Shown here: positions 8,380 through 16,617 of the stretch, one piece after another
How positions within the stretch are numbered: the stretch's first letter is position 1
Layout: each line of letters starts with the position of its first letter
Assembly (NCBI RefSeq): GCF_900769625.1
Contig: NZ_CAAGHK010000028.1
Location: 1 to 50,455 of the forward strand
Reading direction: 5' to 3'
DNA: 50,455 nt
Source: an uncultured Clostridium sp.
GTDB lineage: Bacteria > Bacillota > Clostridia > Clostridiales > Clostridiaceae
The notes under the pieces: generated by a model
What the model saw: the letters and a program-made list of their open reading frames with translations, nothing else
Databases searched by the model: none
What the model was told of the DNA's origin: nothing
Translations under genes and position numbers: made by a program

Positions 8380-8408
8380 ATAATACATAATTTCTGTTTA
8401 TGTGTCAA
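8380..8408 (-). promoter_or_regulatory. Promoter of the tRNA operon
   Basis: On the minus strand, a perfect -35 TTGACA (8403-8408), 17 bp, and -10 TATTAT (8380-8385), 64 nt before tRNA-Glu. Confidence 0.85.
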
Positions 8409-8478
8409 CACATTTTTTAATTTTTTTTTATTTTTTTTAATTTTATCTTATTTTTCTTCTTTAGAAATCCCACTTTTA

Positions 8479-9045
8479 CTAGTATTCATGCGCTTTTTTA
8501 ACATCATCAATAGCCTCCTTAAAACTATCAATAACCTTCATTTTTAGTTCTATTTCTTTCTCAATATTCTCAATTTCGTTTTTACACTGTTCCAAAAAAA
8601 TATCTTTTTCTACTTTATTAACAATTATATTATATCCATCTCTTTTAAAATTTTGTCCTGAGGCTTGTATTTCTAAAGCAAACTTATTATTTACACATAC
8701 AAGTATTTCCTTATCCCATATTCCTCTCTTATTTATTTTATATTTATCTCTTAAAACATTTAAACTTTCAATTTCATCTTCAATTTCATCTTTAATTGAA
8801 TCATATATAGCACTATAAAGAACAACAGATACTCCTCTTTTTAATTTTATTTTTAAAAAATCTCTATTATCTATTAAAAAATCATCAATTTCATTTTCCC
8901 TTATACATTCAACATCATTAAAAGAAAAATATTTTAATCCATTTCCTGTTGGATAGTTAACTATTATCTCATTATAATTCATCCTTCTTACTTTAAACAT
9001 TCTTCCGAAATCCTCTAAAGCTGCATTGATTACTTTAATTTGCAT
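8479..9045 (-). CDS. Hypothetical protein with C-terminal coiled coil
   Basis: A 188-aa soluble protein I do not recognise. The N-terminal two thirds is mixed alpha/beta with repeated hydrophobic strands (NEIIVNYPTGNGLKYFSF, DFLKIKLKRGVSVVLYSA). The last 45 residues (about 143-188) are an acidic/basic heptad-like helix rich in Glu and Lys, probably a coiled coil. There is no signal peptide, membrane segment or obvious catalytic motif. GAGGTGG precedes the ATG with good spacing. It stands alone, upstream of the tRNA operon and divergent from the flavoprotein gene. No terminator hairpin follows; the tract 8410-8450 is just T-rich. Confidence 0.7.
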   Translation of the reverse strand: MQIKVINAALEDFGRMFKVRRMNYNEIIVNYPTGNGLKYFSFNDVECIRENEIDDFLIDNRDFLKIKLKRGVSVVLYSAIYDSIKDEIEDEIESLNVLRDKYKINKRGIWDKEILVCVNNKFALEIQASGQNFKRDGYNIIVNKVEKDIFLEQCKNEIENIEKEIELKMKVIDSFKEAIDDVKKAHEY

Positions 9046-9386
9046 AAAACCACCTCTTCATTTTAGTATTCCTTTCTTTTAACCTTATTATTACTATGTT
9101 AAAATTTATTTATCTGAAATATATATTATTGTTTATAATCTACATATACCGCTACTGCTGATGAATTAATATTATATTTCCTCATGATGAATTAAATATT
9201 CATTTCTGAAATCTTATAAATAATCTTTTTTATCAGTTTTAATTTAAAATCTGATTATTATAATGCAGTTAAAATAATACTTTATTTATAATATGTAATG
9301 TAATATTTTCTTGAGCAGATTATATCTTTGTAACATGATTTTTATTATATATTTTTGATTTAAATAAAATAAGGAGTGATTAAAAA
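9046..9386. other. Divergent AT-rich intergenic region
   Basis: About 340 bp between two divergent genes. A short imperfect direct repeat (TGATGAATTAA, near 9159 and 9186) is the only pattern seen. No confident promoter or RNA gene. Confidence 0.4.
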
Positions 9387-10631
9387 ATGATTTATCACGA
9401 TTTAATAGTTGTTGGCGGTGGTGCCTCTGGCTTGACTGCTGCTATAATAGCCAAAGATTTTGGTGTGGACGTGGCAATTGTTGAAGGTACAGACAGAATC
9501 GGTAAAAAGATTCTTGCTACTGGTAATGGACGCTGCAATATTTCAAATAGTAGAATAGCTTATCCATATACTACTTATCATAGTGAAAATAATGATTTCT
9601 TCGTAGAAGCTTTAAATAATCTTACAGTAGAGGATACAAAAAACTTATTTTTATCATTAGGACTTCCACTAACCGAATTAGAAAACGGAAAAATGTATCC
9701 TAAATCTCTTCAAGCTTCATCCGTTGTTGATGTATTCAGAATGGCTCTTGAAGACAGGCAGATTCCTTTATATACAAACTGTAAAATAAACTCTATAAGT
9801 AAAAAGAAAAAATTTAATCTTCTTACTAACAATGAAGAATATGATGGTTTTTCATGTCAAAAGCTTATTTTAAGCTGTGGCGGAAAATCTGCTGTAAAAA
9901 CAGGCTCAGATGGTTCAGGATATAAATTAGCTAAATCATTAGGTCACAGTATTACAGATACTGTTCCTGGAATAGTTCAGCTAAAATTAGATTATCCATA
10001 TTTAAAAGCAATATCTGGCGTAAAATTTGATGGATGTGTTTCAATACTAGTAAATGATGAAGTAGTACGAACTGAAACTGGTGAAGTGTTATTTACTGAT
10101 TACGGTATTTCAGGACCACCAATACTTCAGCTGTCCTATTATGCCGCAAAAGCCTTAAGTAACAAATCTAAAGTTACAATAAGAGTAGATATGCTTCCTG
10201 ATGAAAGCAAAGAAGATGTAGAAAATTTCTTTTCAAGCCATTTTTCAATGTTTGGTTACAGAGAGATTTCATCTGCCTTAATCGGTACGATACATAAAAA
10301 ATTAATACCAACTTTATTAAAGGATTCAGGTATTAATGATATCCATCTGCCTTGTAGCAATGTTGAATGGAAACATATAAGCAATCTCATTTCAAAATTT
10401 AAGAAGTGGGAGTTCAACTGTATTGATACAAATGGATTTAACAATGCTCAAGTAACAGTTGGTGGTGTAAATACAAGAGACGTTAACAATCTCACCCTGG
10501 AATCAAAATTAGTTGATAACTTATACTTCTGTGGTGAAATATTAGATGTACATGGTGACTGTGGAGGATTTAATCTTCAATGGGCATGGAGTTCTGGATA
10601 TCTTGCCGGAAAATGTGCAGCTGAAAAATAA
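9387..10631 (+). CDS. FAD-dependent oxidoreductase, HI0933/YhiN family
   Basis: A 414-aa flavoprotein with the N-terminal Rossmann dinucleotide motif VVGGGASGLTAA (G10-x-G-x-x-G15) followed by the family signature KKILATGNGRCNISN. A central region (about 195-330) forms the inserted beta-domain, and the C-terminal motif GGVNTRDVNN...LYFCGEILDVHGDCGGFNLQWA completes the FAD site. Family members are aminoacetone-oxidase-like or BaiN-like flavin reductases; the actual substrate is unknown. Good AAGGAG ribosome binding site. Stands alone, divergent from the hypothetical gene upstream. Confidence 0.9.
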   Translation: MIYHDLIVVGGGASGLTAAIIAKDFGVDVAIVEGTDRIGKKILATGNGRCNISNSRIAYPYTTYHSENNDFFVEALNNLTVEDTKNLFLSLGLPLTELENGKMYPKSLQASSVVDVFRMALEDRQIPLYTNCKINSISKKKKFNLLTNNEEYDGFSCQKLILSCGGKSAVKTGSDGSGYKLAKSLGHSITDTVPGIVQLKLDYPYLKAISGVKFDGCVSILVNDEVVRTETGEVLFTDYGISGPPILQLSYYAAKALSNKSKVTIRVDMLPDESKEDVENFFSSHFSMFGYREISSALIGTIHKKLIPTLLKDSGINDIHLPCSNVEWKHISNLISKFKKWEFNCIDTNGFNNAQVTVGGVNTRDVNNLTLESKLVDNLYFCGEILDVHGDCGGFNLQWAWSSGYLAGKCAAEK

Positions 10632-10681
10632 GCCTCTCTTTAGAGTTTCTTATTAAATAAAAATAACTTTAATATAAGTAA

Positions 10682-10784
10682 AACCCCTATAAGTGTAAAT
10701 GAACTGCTCATTTTATACATACATTTCTATTATTTTAACTGTATGTTATAAGGGAACATATCAAGATCTACTCCTATAGGGGTT
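10682..10784. terminator. Large paired structure between convergent genes
   Basis: AACCCCTATA (10682-10691) is perfectly complementary to TATAGGGGTT (10775-10784), enclosing about 83 nt that itself contains an inverted repeat (TATACATAC-like with GTATGTTATA). A T-rich tract follows on the plus strand. It is most likely a bidirectional terminator for the flavoprotein and thioesterase genes, but the size is unusual. Confidence 0.4.
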
Positions 10785-10808
10785 CTTTATATATTATTAT
10801 CTCAAATT

Positions 10809-11570
10809 CTACAAGCTGCTATTGTCTTTTTTCCATTCAGCTTCTAATAATGTCAGTTCAGTTCCGTCACTCTTTCTGATTGTATGATATGATTTAATTG
10901 TATCGTCATCAATCTGCTCAATTGCTGATGATGATGATATCTTTTCACCATATTTACTTTCCTTTTCAAAAGTAACCTTGATTCTGTTTATTATATAATC
11001 CTTAACTACATCAACAGGAACTGATTCAATTGCCCATTCAATATACTTTACATTGTTCACATGATTATTGGAATCTATATCACTGTATCTTATATTAAAA
11101 TCTACACTATAATCTTCATGTTCAATTCGTTCTAATTTTTCCATGCTGACATCATAATTAATGTCACCATCTACTCCATAAAAATCATATTGTTCCTTCT
11201 GTATTCTTGTTGGTCTTCTCTTTTCAATATCAATAAGGAAAAATAATGCTAAAGCCTCACCTATTATATTATTTTCACTGTCCTTGATTATATATCTTCT
11301 TAATCCATAAAACTTTTTAAATCCTACCGGCTTGGTAGTTATGCTTATAGTTTCTCCAAATGCAGGATATCTGCTCATTTTTATATCATATTTATAAAAA
11401 ACCCATGCACAGTTATTTTGTGTACAGTATTCTATTCCTCCGCCAACAGATTCTGACTGCTGTGTGCCTACATCACATATAAAATCAATAATCGATGATA
11501 ATTTACATCTCAGTTTTGAATCTACCTCATAATAATGTATCTCATAATTTTTAGTGAATTCTTTAATCAT
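10809..11570 (-). CDS. Acyl-ACP thioesterase (FatA/FatB type)
   Basis: A 253-aa tandem hot-dog-fold thioesterase that releases free fatty acids from acyl-ACP. The N-terminal hot-dog begins FTKNYEIHYYEVDSKLR, and the second contains DIDSNNHVNNVKYIEWAIE, matching the plant/bacterial catalytic Asn/Asp-His-Glu pattern. The ATG at 11570 is used here; an in-frame TTG at 11585 has an equally weak upstream GAAAGATAG, so the start is uncertain by five residues. A GGAGGAG further upstream (about 11618) does not lead to an in-frame start because of a stop. Monocistronic, likely involved in lipid turnover or membrane adaptation. Confidence 0.85.
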   Translation of the reverse strand: MIKEFTKNYEIHYYEVDSKLRCKLSSIIDFICDVGTQQSESVGGGIEYCTQNNCAWVFYKYDIKMSRYPAFGETISITTKPVGFKKFYGLRRYIIKDSENNIIGEALALFFLIDIEKRRPTRIQKEQYDFYGVDGDINYDVSMEKLERIEHEDYSVDFNIRYSDIDSNNHVNNVKYIEWAIESVPVDVVKDYIINRIKVTFEKESKYGEKISSSSAIEQIDDDTIKSYHTIRKSDGTELTLLEAEWKKDNSSL

Positions 11571-11716
11571 AAAAACTTTTTGCAAAAGCTATCTTTCAAA
11601 TCTATAAACTTTGCAATTCTCCTCCCATCTACATTTTAATTTATATCCTATAATATATATTATCATACATTTTTACATAAATATAACTCTAAATAAGATG
11701 AAAATTCGTATTTATA

Positions 11717-11755
11717 CAAAAAATGGGATTTTCAATTTTGAAAATCCCATTTTTA
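11717..11755 (-). terminator. Terminator after the DUF1858 gene
   Basis: A 17-bp perfect stem (11718-11734 with 11738-11754) with a very short loop. A-tract and T-tract on both sides make it usable in either direction. Confidence 0.85.
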
Positions 11756-11757
11756 TA

Positions 11758-11940
11758 TTATTTATTTAATGCTTCTAATAAATCTTCTAAATTTATTCCG
11801 TGAACAGTTGCAGCTTCAGCTATTGTTTCAGCTTGAGCTGATGGACATCCAACACATCCCATTCCAAAGCTCATAAGAACTTCAGCTTTAGATGCATCTG
11901 CATGAACTACTTCACCAATTGTCATATCCTTAGTTATCAT
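11758..11940 (-). CDS. DUF1858 redox disulfide-domain protein
   Basis: A 60-aa single-domain protein of the DUF1858 family, often found with hybrid-cluster or other redox proteins. It starts MITKDMTIGEVV and has the conserved GMGCVGCPSA, whose C-x-x-C can form a redox-active disulfide or bind metal. Cytoplasmic. GAAGGTGAA precedes the ATG. It follows purA on the same strand, 98 nt downstream, and may be partly co-transcribed, though it has its own terminator. Confidence 0.9.
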   Translation of the reverse strand: MITKDMTIGEVVHADASKAEVLMSFGMGCVGCPSAQAETIAEAATVHGINLEDLLEALNK

Positions 11941-12038
11941 TGTACTTCACCTTCTTCTGCACATAACATAATAATATTGTATACAAAAAATTATATTTTA
12001 TGCTACATCAAAAGTCAATACCCGACCATTGTACTATA

Positions 12039-13325
12039 CTATAAAGATTTTACTCTCATAGTCTGGTCTCTCTTAGGTCCTACTGAAACTATTGATATCT
12101 TAGTATCTGTAAATTCTTCTATTCTCTTTAAGTATTTCTTTGCATTTTCTGGTAATTCATCATAACTTCTTGCATCTGCCACTTCTTCCCCCCAGCCTTC
12201 GAATTCTTCATACACTGGTTCACACTTAGCTAAATCTTCTAAGCTTGCTGGGAAGTAATCTATAACTTCACCGTTGAATTTATATCCAACACAGACCATT
12301 AATTTATCAAGACCTGCTAAAGTATCTATCTTTGTAACAGCTAATGAAGTTAATCCACTAACTCTGCATGCAGTCTTAACTATAACTAAGTCTAACCAAC
12401 CACATCTTCTAGATCTTCCAGTTGTTACTCCATATTCATGACCTTTTTCTCTTATCCAGTCTCCAGTTTCATCAAGTAATTCTGTTGGAAATGGTCCTTT
12501 GCCAACTCTTGTAGTATAAGCTTTTGCTATACCTACAGCATTAGTAATCATGTTTGGTCCTATACCAACACCGTTAGCAACTCCTCCAGCAGTTGTATTA
12601 GATGAAGTTACATATGGATAAGTTCCATAGTCTATATCTAATAACATACCTTGAGCACCTTCGAATAAAACAGTTTTATCTGCTTTAATATCATCATAAA
12701 CTCTAACTGAAGTATCTTGAACAAATGGTTTTAATTTCTTACCGAATTCTAAGTATTCTTTTAATATTTCATCAAAGTTTAAAGCTTCTCCACCTAAAAC
12801 TTTAGTAATGTATGCATTTTTCATTTCGATGTTTTCTTTAAGCTTTTCAGTGAATACTTCTTCATGCATTAAATCACATACTCTGATTCCGCATCTTTCA
12901 AATTTATCTGTATAACAAGGTCCTATTCCCTTACCAGTAGTACCTATGTCATTTTTACCTCTAGCTTTTTCTTTTAATCTGTCTAATACTTTATGATATG
13001 GCATTATAAGATGAGCTCTATCACTTATTATTAATTTTTCTGGAGTAACTTTAACTCCAACACCTTCTAAATAGTCTACTTCTTCAAATAAAGCCTTTGG
13101 GTCAACAACGACTCCATTTCCTATTACATTTAATTTATCTTCATATAAAATTCCTGATGGTATTAAGTGCAATTTGTATTCTTTGTCACCAACTACAACA
13201 GTGTGACCAGCATTGTTTCCTCCTTGGAATCTAACAACAACATTAGCCTCTTCTGCTAAGTAATCTGTCATTTTACCTTTTCCTTCATCGCCCCATTGAG
13301 CTCCTAAAACAATAAATGCTGACAT
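12039..13325 (-). CDS. purA: Adenylosuccinate synthetase
   Basis: A 428-aa GTP-dependent enzyme that converts IMP and aspartate to adenylosuccinate, the first step from IMP to AMP. The P-loop-like GDEGKGK lies at 12-18, with catalytic Asp13 and His41 (NNAGHTV). The IMP-binding TTGKGIGPCYTDK and the C-terminal GTP-binding region are intact, and the length is standard. AGGGAGG precedes the ATG. A consensus promoter lies about 180 nt upstream, leaving a long AT-rich leader in which I see no riboswitch. Confidence 0.97.
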   Translation of the reverse strand: MSAFIVLGAQWGDEGKGKMTDYLAEEANVVVRFQGGNNAGHTVVVGDKEYKLHLIPSGILYEDKLNVIGNGVVVDPKALFEEVDYLEGVGVKVTPEKLIISDRAHLIMPYHKVLDRLKEKARGKNDIGTTGKGIGPCYTDKFERCGIRVCDLMHEEVFTEKLKENIEMKNAYITKVLGGEALNFDEILKEYLEFGKKLKPFVQDTSVRVYDDIKADKTVLFEGAQGMLLDIDYGTYPYVTSSNTTAGGVANGVGIGPNMITNAVGIAKAYTTRVGKGPFPTELLDETGDWIREKGHEYGVTTGRSRRCGWLDLVIVKTACRVSGLTSLAVTKIDTLAGLDKLMVCVGYKFNGEVIDYFPASLEDLAKCEPVYEEFEGWGEEVADARSYDELPENAKKYLKRIEEFTDTKISIVSVGPKRDQTMRVKSL

Positions 13326-13501
13326 CTATTCTGCCTCCCTTAAATAAATACTCTTATATTTAATAGTCTTGTATCATTTGGAGTTATTTATAGATAAATA
13401 ATTTAAAATTCACACTTAAAATATAATTTTAAAAATCTTATTATGATTAAATAAAATTTACATTTAAGTTATCTATAAAACATTTTTATATCTCCTTTTA
13501 A

Positions 13502-13530
13502 ATAGTAGCAAAGTCCTTGTCAACGGTCAA
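13502..13530 (-). promoter_or_regulatory. purA promoter
   Basis: On the minus strand, TTGACC (13525-13530), exactly 17 bp, then TACTAT (13502-13507). Confidence 0.65.
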
Positions 13531-13549
13531 CTATATATCGAATATTTTT

Positions 13550-13578
13550 TTGCATTTTAATACAATAATTCGTATAAT
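13550..13578 (+). promoter_or_regulatory. Malic enzyme promoter
   Basis: TTGCAT (13550-13555), 17 bp, TATAAT (13573-13578), 74 nt before the ATG. The -10 sits within an AT-rich palindrome (ATTCGTATAATTATTGTATATGAAT-like), a possible operator. The purA promoter fires in the opposite direction 20 bp away. Confidence 0.65.
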
Positions 13579-13652
13579 TATTGTATATGAATATATTTTA
13601 TGTTAATTTATAGCAAATCAATGCATATTTAAACTATTAAGGAGTGTTTTCT

Positions 13653-14828
13653 ATGAATGTTTATGAAGAAGCTTTGAAATTCCATGAAGAGAAAAGAGGT
13701 AAATACGAAATTAAACCGACATGTGAAGTAAAAAATGCTAAGGACTTAAGTCTGGCTTATACACCAGGCGTTGCAGAACCATGCCGTGAAATACATAAAA
13801 ATCCATCAAAAGTCTATACATATACACGTAAATGGAATACAGTCGCAGTAATATCGGATGGTACTGCTGTACTAGGTCTTGGGGATATTGGCCCTATGGC
13901 TGCTTTACCTGTAATGGAAGGTAAGAGTGTTTTATTTAAGGAATTTGGTAATGTAGATGCATTTCCTATAGTTCTAGACACAAAAAATGTTGATGAAATT
14001 GTTGAAACAATTGCAAATATTGCTCCAACGCTAGGAGGAATTAATTTAGAAGATATTTCAGCTCCAAGATGCTTTGAAGTTGAACAGAAATTAAAAGAAA
14101 GATTAAACATTCCAGTATTCCACGATGATCAACATGGAACTGCAATAGTTGTTTTATCTGGATTAATTAATGCATTAAAGGTAGTAAAAAAGGATTTAAC
14201 TAAAATAAAAGTAGTTATTAATGGTGCAGGTTCTGCTGGTACTGCAATCTGTAAATTATTATTATCTTCTGGTGTTAAAAACATAGTAATGTGTGATATT
14301 AATGGAGTTATAAGTAGAGATAAGGATTTAAGCAATAATAAATACATGGCTGAATTAGCACAAATAACAAATCCTGAAAATGTTACTGGAATGCTTAAAG
14401 ATGCTATGGTAGGCGCTGATGTATTTATAGGAGTTTCTGCTCCAAACATAGTTTCAAGAGAAATGGTTAAAACTATGAATAAAGATGGAATAATCTTTGC
14501 AATGGCAAATCCAACTCCTGAAATATTCCCTGAAGATGCAAAAGAATCTGGAATTGCTGTTATGGGTACTGGACGTTCAGATTATCCAAATCAAATTAAT
14601 AATGTACTTGCTTTCCCAGGAGTATTCAGAGGTGCATTAGATGTAAGAGCCTCTGAAATAAATGAAGAAATGAAAGTAGCTGCTGCTTATGCAATTGCAA
14701 ATGCTATTCCTGAAAATGAATTAAATGCTGAAAATATAATTCCAAAAGCATTTGATTTAAAAGTTCAGAAACTAGTTGCTGAAGCTGTTAAAGAAGCTGC
14801 AATAAAAAGCGGTGTAGCTCAAATATAA
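13653..14828 (+). CDS. NAD(P)-dependent malic enzyme
   Basis: A 391-aa short-form malic enzyme that oxidatively decarboxylates malate to pyruvate. The catalytic Tyr lies in LAYTPGVAEPC near residue 35, Lys in the IGPMAALPVMEGKSVLFKEF region, and the metal site in LEDISAPRCFEVE and HDDQHGTAIV. The Rossmann domain has GAGSAGTAI for NAD(P). The cofactor preference cannot be fixed from sequence. A GTG at 13644 is in frame but belongs to the GGAGTG ribosome binding site, so the ATG at 13653 is preferred. Single-gene unit. Confidence 0.95.
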   Translation: MNVYEEALKFHEEKRGKYEIKPTCEVKNAKDLSLAYTPGVAEPCREIHKNPSKVYTYTRKWNTVAVISDGTAVLGLGDIGPMAALPVMEGKSVLFKEFGNVDAFPIVLDTKNVDEIVETIANIAPTLGGINLEDISAPRCFEVEQKLKERLNIPVFHDDQHGTAIVVLSGLINALKVVKKDLTKIKVVINGAGSAGTAICKLLLSSGVKNIVMCDINGVISRDKDLSNNKYMAELAQITNPENVTGMLKDAMVGADVFIGVSAPNIVSREMVKTMNKDGIIFAMANPTPEIFPEDAKESGIAVMGTGRSDYPNQINNVLAFPGVFRGALDVRASEINEEMKVAAAYAIANAIPENELNAENIIPKAFDLKVQKLVAEAVKEAAIKSGVAQI

Positions 14829-14865
14829 AATAGGCCATAAAAATTCACAATTTAAAAATAAAAAC

Positions 14866-15009
14866 TTATCCACATTCTAAAAAAATAATTTTATCCACAA
14901 ATATTTTCTTAGAAGTTTTTTCACAATAATATAAAGTTCAAATTATCCACATGAAAACAGAGGGAGCAGAAAAATCTTAATTTTTCTGCTCCCAATTTAC
15001 TTGTCCACA
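14866..15009 (+). promoter_or_regulatory. Cluster of four DnaA boxes far from oriC
   Basis: Three perfect TTATCCACA boxes (14866-14874, 14891-14899, 14943-14951) and one TTGTCCACA (15001-15009), all on the plus strand within 144 bp between malic enzyme and proC, about 25 kb from dnaA. Weaker TTCACAA-like sequences lie at 14844 and 14919. Probably binds DnaA; see findings. Confidence 0.7.
14962..14993. repeat. Perfect 14-bp inverted repeat inside the DnaA-box cluster
   Basis: Arms 14962-14975 and 14980-14993 (GGGAGCAGAAAAAT and its complement) with a 4-nt loop. Neither side has a T-run, so it is a poor intrinsic terminator by itself, though it could end malic enzyme transcripts. A second AT-rich inverted repeat is at 15011-15022 with 15032-15043. 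Confidence 0.6.
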
Positions 15010-15156
15010 ACAAAATAAAAATTATTTCATGATTTTTATTTTGCAAATTTTAAATTTATCCTAAAAATATGTTTATGACAATCTAAATAAAAATTCTACT
15101 TAAACTAATTAAATATACAATTATTTTAAGTTCTTAATTTCAGGACAACTGCTTTT

Positions 15157-15963
15157 TTATTTGTGCATATTCTTAGACTTTTCTGCGCATTTATCCATAG
15201 CCTGAATAACACTGTTTCTGAATCCTAACTTTTCAAGTTCAGCTACAGCATCAATTGTAGTTCCAGCTGGTGAGCATACCATATCCTTTAATTCTCCTGG
15301 ATGCTTTCCTGTATCTAAAACCATCTTTGCAGATCCTAAAACACTTTGAGCTGCCATTTTATAAGCTTTTGCTCTTGGTATTCCAAGCTTAACTGCTCCA
15401 TCTGCCATTGCTTCAATAAACATGAATACATATGCAGGTGATGAACCACCTACAGCAATAAATCCATCGAAATATTTTTCTTCTAAAACTTCACATTCTC
15501 CAAAGCTTTCAAAAATATTGATAGCATATTTTAATTCCTCTTCACTTACATTTTTATTCGGACATACTGCTGACATTGCCTGCCCGACAAGTGCTGGAGT
15601 ATTTGGCATTGTTCTGATAATTTTAAAGTCATCACCAAGCCATTCTTCCATATCTGAAACACTTATGCCTGCTGCAATTGTTATTATAAGCTTATCTTTA
15701 GTTAACTCTGATTTTATTTCTTCAACCATTGATTTATACATATTTGGCTTAACAGCTAAAATTATAGTCTCACTTTCCTTAGCAACTATCTTGCTGTCTA
15801 AAGTTGTTGATACTTTAAATTCGTCTGCTAATTTTTTTGAAGAAGCTTCTGTCTTAGTAGAAACAATTATATCTTCAGCTTTTAAAAAACCTGATTTAAT
15901 TAATCCGCCTACCATAGAACTTCCCATGTTTCCACATCCTATAAATCCTACTTTTTTACTCAT
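15157..15963 (-). CDS. proC: Pyrroline-5-carboxylate reductase
   Basis: A 268-aa NAD(P)H-dependent enzyme of proline synthesis. The N-terminal Rossmann motif is GFIGCGNMGSSM, followed by NTPALVGQAMSA in the middle. The C-terminal signature GELKDMVCSPAGTTIDAVAELEKLGFR forms the P5C-binding site. The length is normal for the family. The ribosome binding site is GGGGGC before an ATG. Monocistronic, on the opposite strand to the DnaA boxes downstream. Confidence 0.95.
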   Translation of the reverse strand: MSKKVGFIGCGNMGSSMVGGLIKSGFLKAEDIIVSTKTEASSKKLADEFKVSTTLDSKIVAKESETIILAVKPNMYKSMVEEIKSELTKDKLIITIAAGISVSDMEEWLGDDFKIIRTMPNTPALVGQAMSAVCPNKNVSEEELKYAINIFESFGECEVLEEKYFDGFIAVGGSSPAYVFMFIEAMADGAVKLGIPRAKAYKMAAQSVLGSAKMVLDTGKHPGELKDMVCSPAGTTIDAVAELEKLGFRNSVIQAMDKCAEKSKNMHK

Positions 15964-16108
15964 TTTCTAGCCCCCAGTTTAAAAATTTTTTGTTAGTAAT
16001 TCATTTTTTATGTTTTTATATAAATATTTTAAATTTGCACCACTACAATCATAGGATAGCTTGTATTATAAATTCACAAACTATAACCAGTTGAAGGGAG
16101 GAATTTAT

Positions 16109-16462
16109 ATGACCTGTACTTCTATAGTATACAATAATAAACTTTCAGATATTGATACTTTTATTGATTATGTTCTTAAGTTTAATATAAAAGCTGAAAG
16201 AATTCCTATAAGTGATATTAAGGAATATTCTGATTATTATTCAATAAATATTAATCCTTTTTATCAGAATCTAAACTTCTTTGAAATATATTATAAGAAC
16301 TGTTTTTTGATACTACAGATTAAAGACAAAAATTCTTCACTAAATACTTTAGCTACAAAATTATTTTACTTACCTAATATAAACACAAAAAAAATATCTC
16401 ATGTCTACTATAATGATAGTTTATCACTAAAAATACCTAAAATCTATTTTAATAATTTTTGA
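16109..16462 (+). CDS. Small hypothetical protein
   Basis: A 117-aa protein I do not recognise. It starts MTCTSIVYNNKLSDIDTFIDYVLKFN, is rich in Ile, Asn, Tyr and Lys, has no membrane segment or signal peptide, and its LILQIKDKNSSLNTL and KISHVYYNDSLSLKIPKIYF stretches suggest beta strands. The ATG at 16109 is preceded by AGGGAGG at ideal spacing; an upstream in-frame TTG at 16061 has no such site. Base composition is like its neighbours. It stands alone between proC and dnaB. Confidence 0.65.
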   Translation: MTCTSIVYNNKLSDIDTFIDYVLKFNIKAERIPISDIKEYSDYYSININPFYQNLNFFEIYYKNCFLILQIKDKNSSLNTLATKLFYLPNINTKKISHVYYNDSLSLKIPKIYFNNF

Positions 16463-16550
16463 TAAAAACTTTATCATCACTTTTAGAACTCTATACTGTT
16501 ATAGTTACAAAGTTTCAATAATATAATATCTCTTTTGATATTTATTGAAT

Positions 16551-16596
16551 AAAAATTAGATATAAGAAATATTATTTAAATATTTCTTATATCTAA
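16551..16596 (-). terminator. dnaB terminator
   Basis: A perfect 18-bp stem (16556-16573 with 16579-16596), 5-nt loop, followed on the minus strand by a T5 run. It starts 22 nt after the dnaB stop. Confidence 0.85.
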
Positions 16597-16617
16597 AATC
16601 AGTTAAAAGATTATATT

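Noticed and set aside
13326..13501. Long purA leader as a purine riboswitch
   Set aside because: No conserved three-way junction loops or aptamer core sequence could be found; only AT-rich sequence.
15422..15970. 182-aa open frame on the plus strand opposite proC
   Set aside because: It is antisense to a complete, well-conserved proC, has no ribosome binding site, and its composition (Ser/Ile/Leu-rich) is that of a mirror frame.
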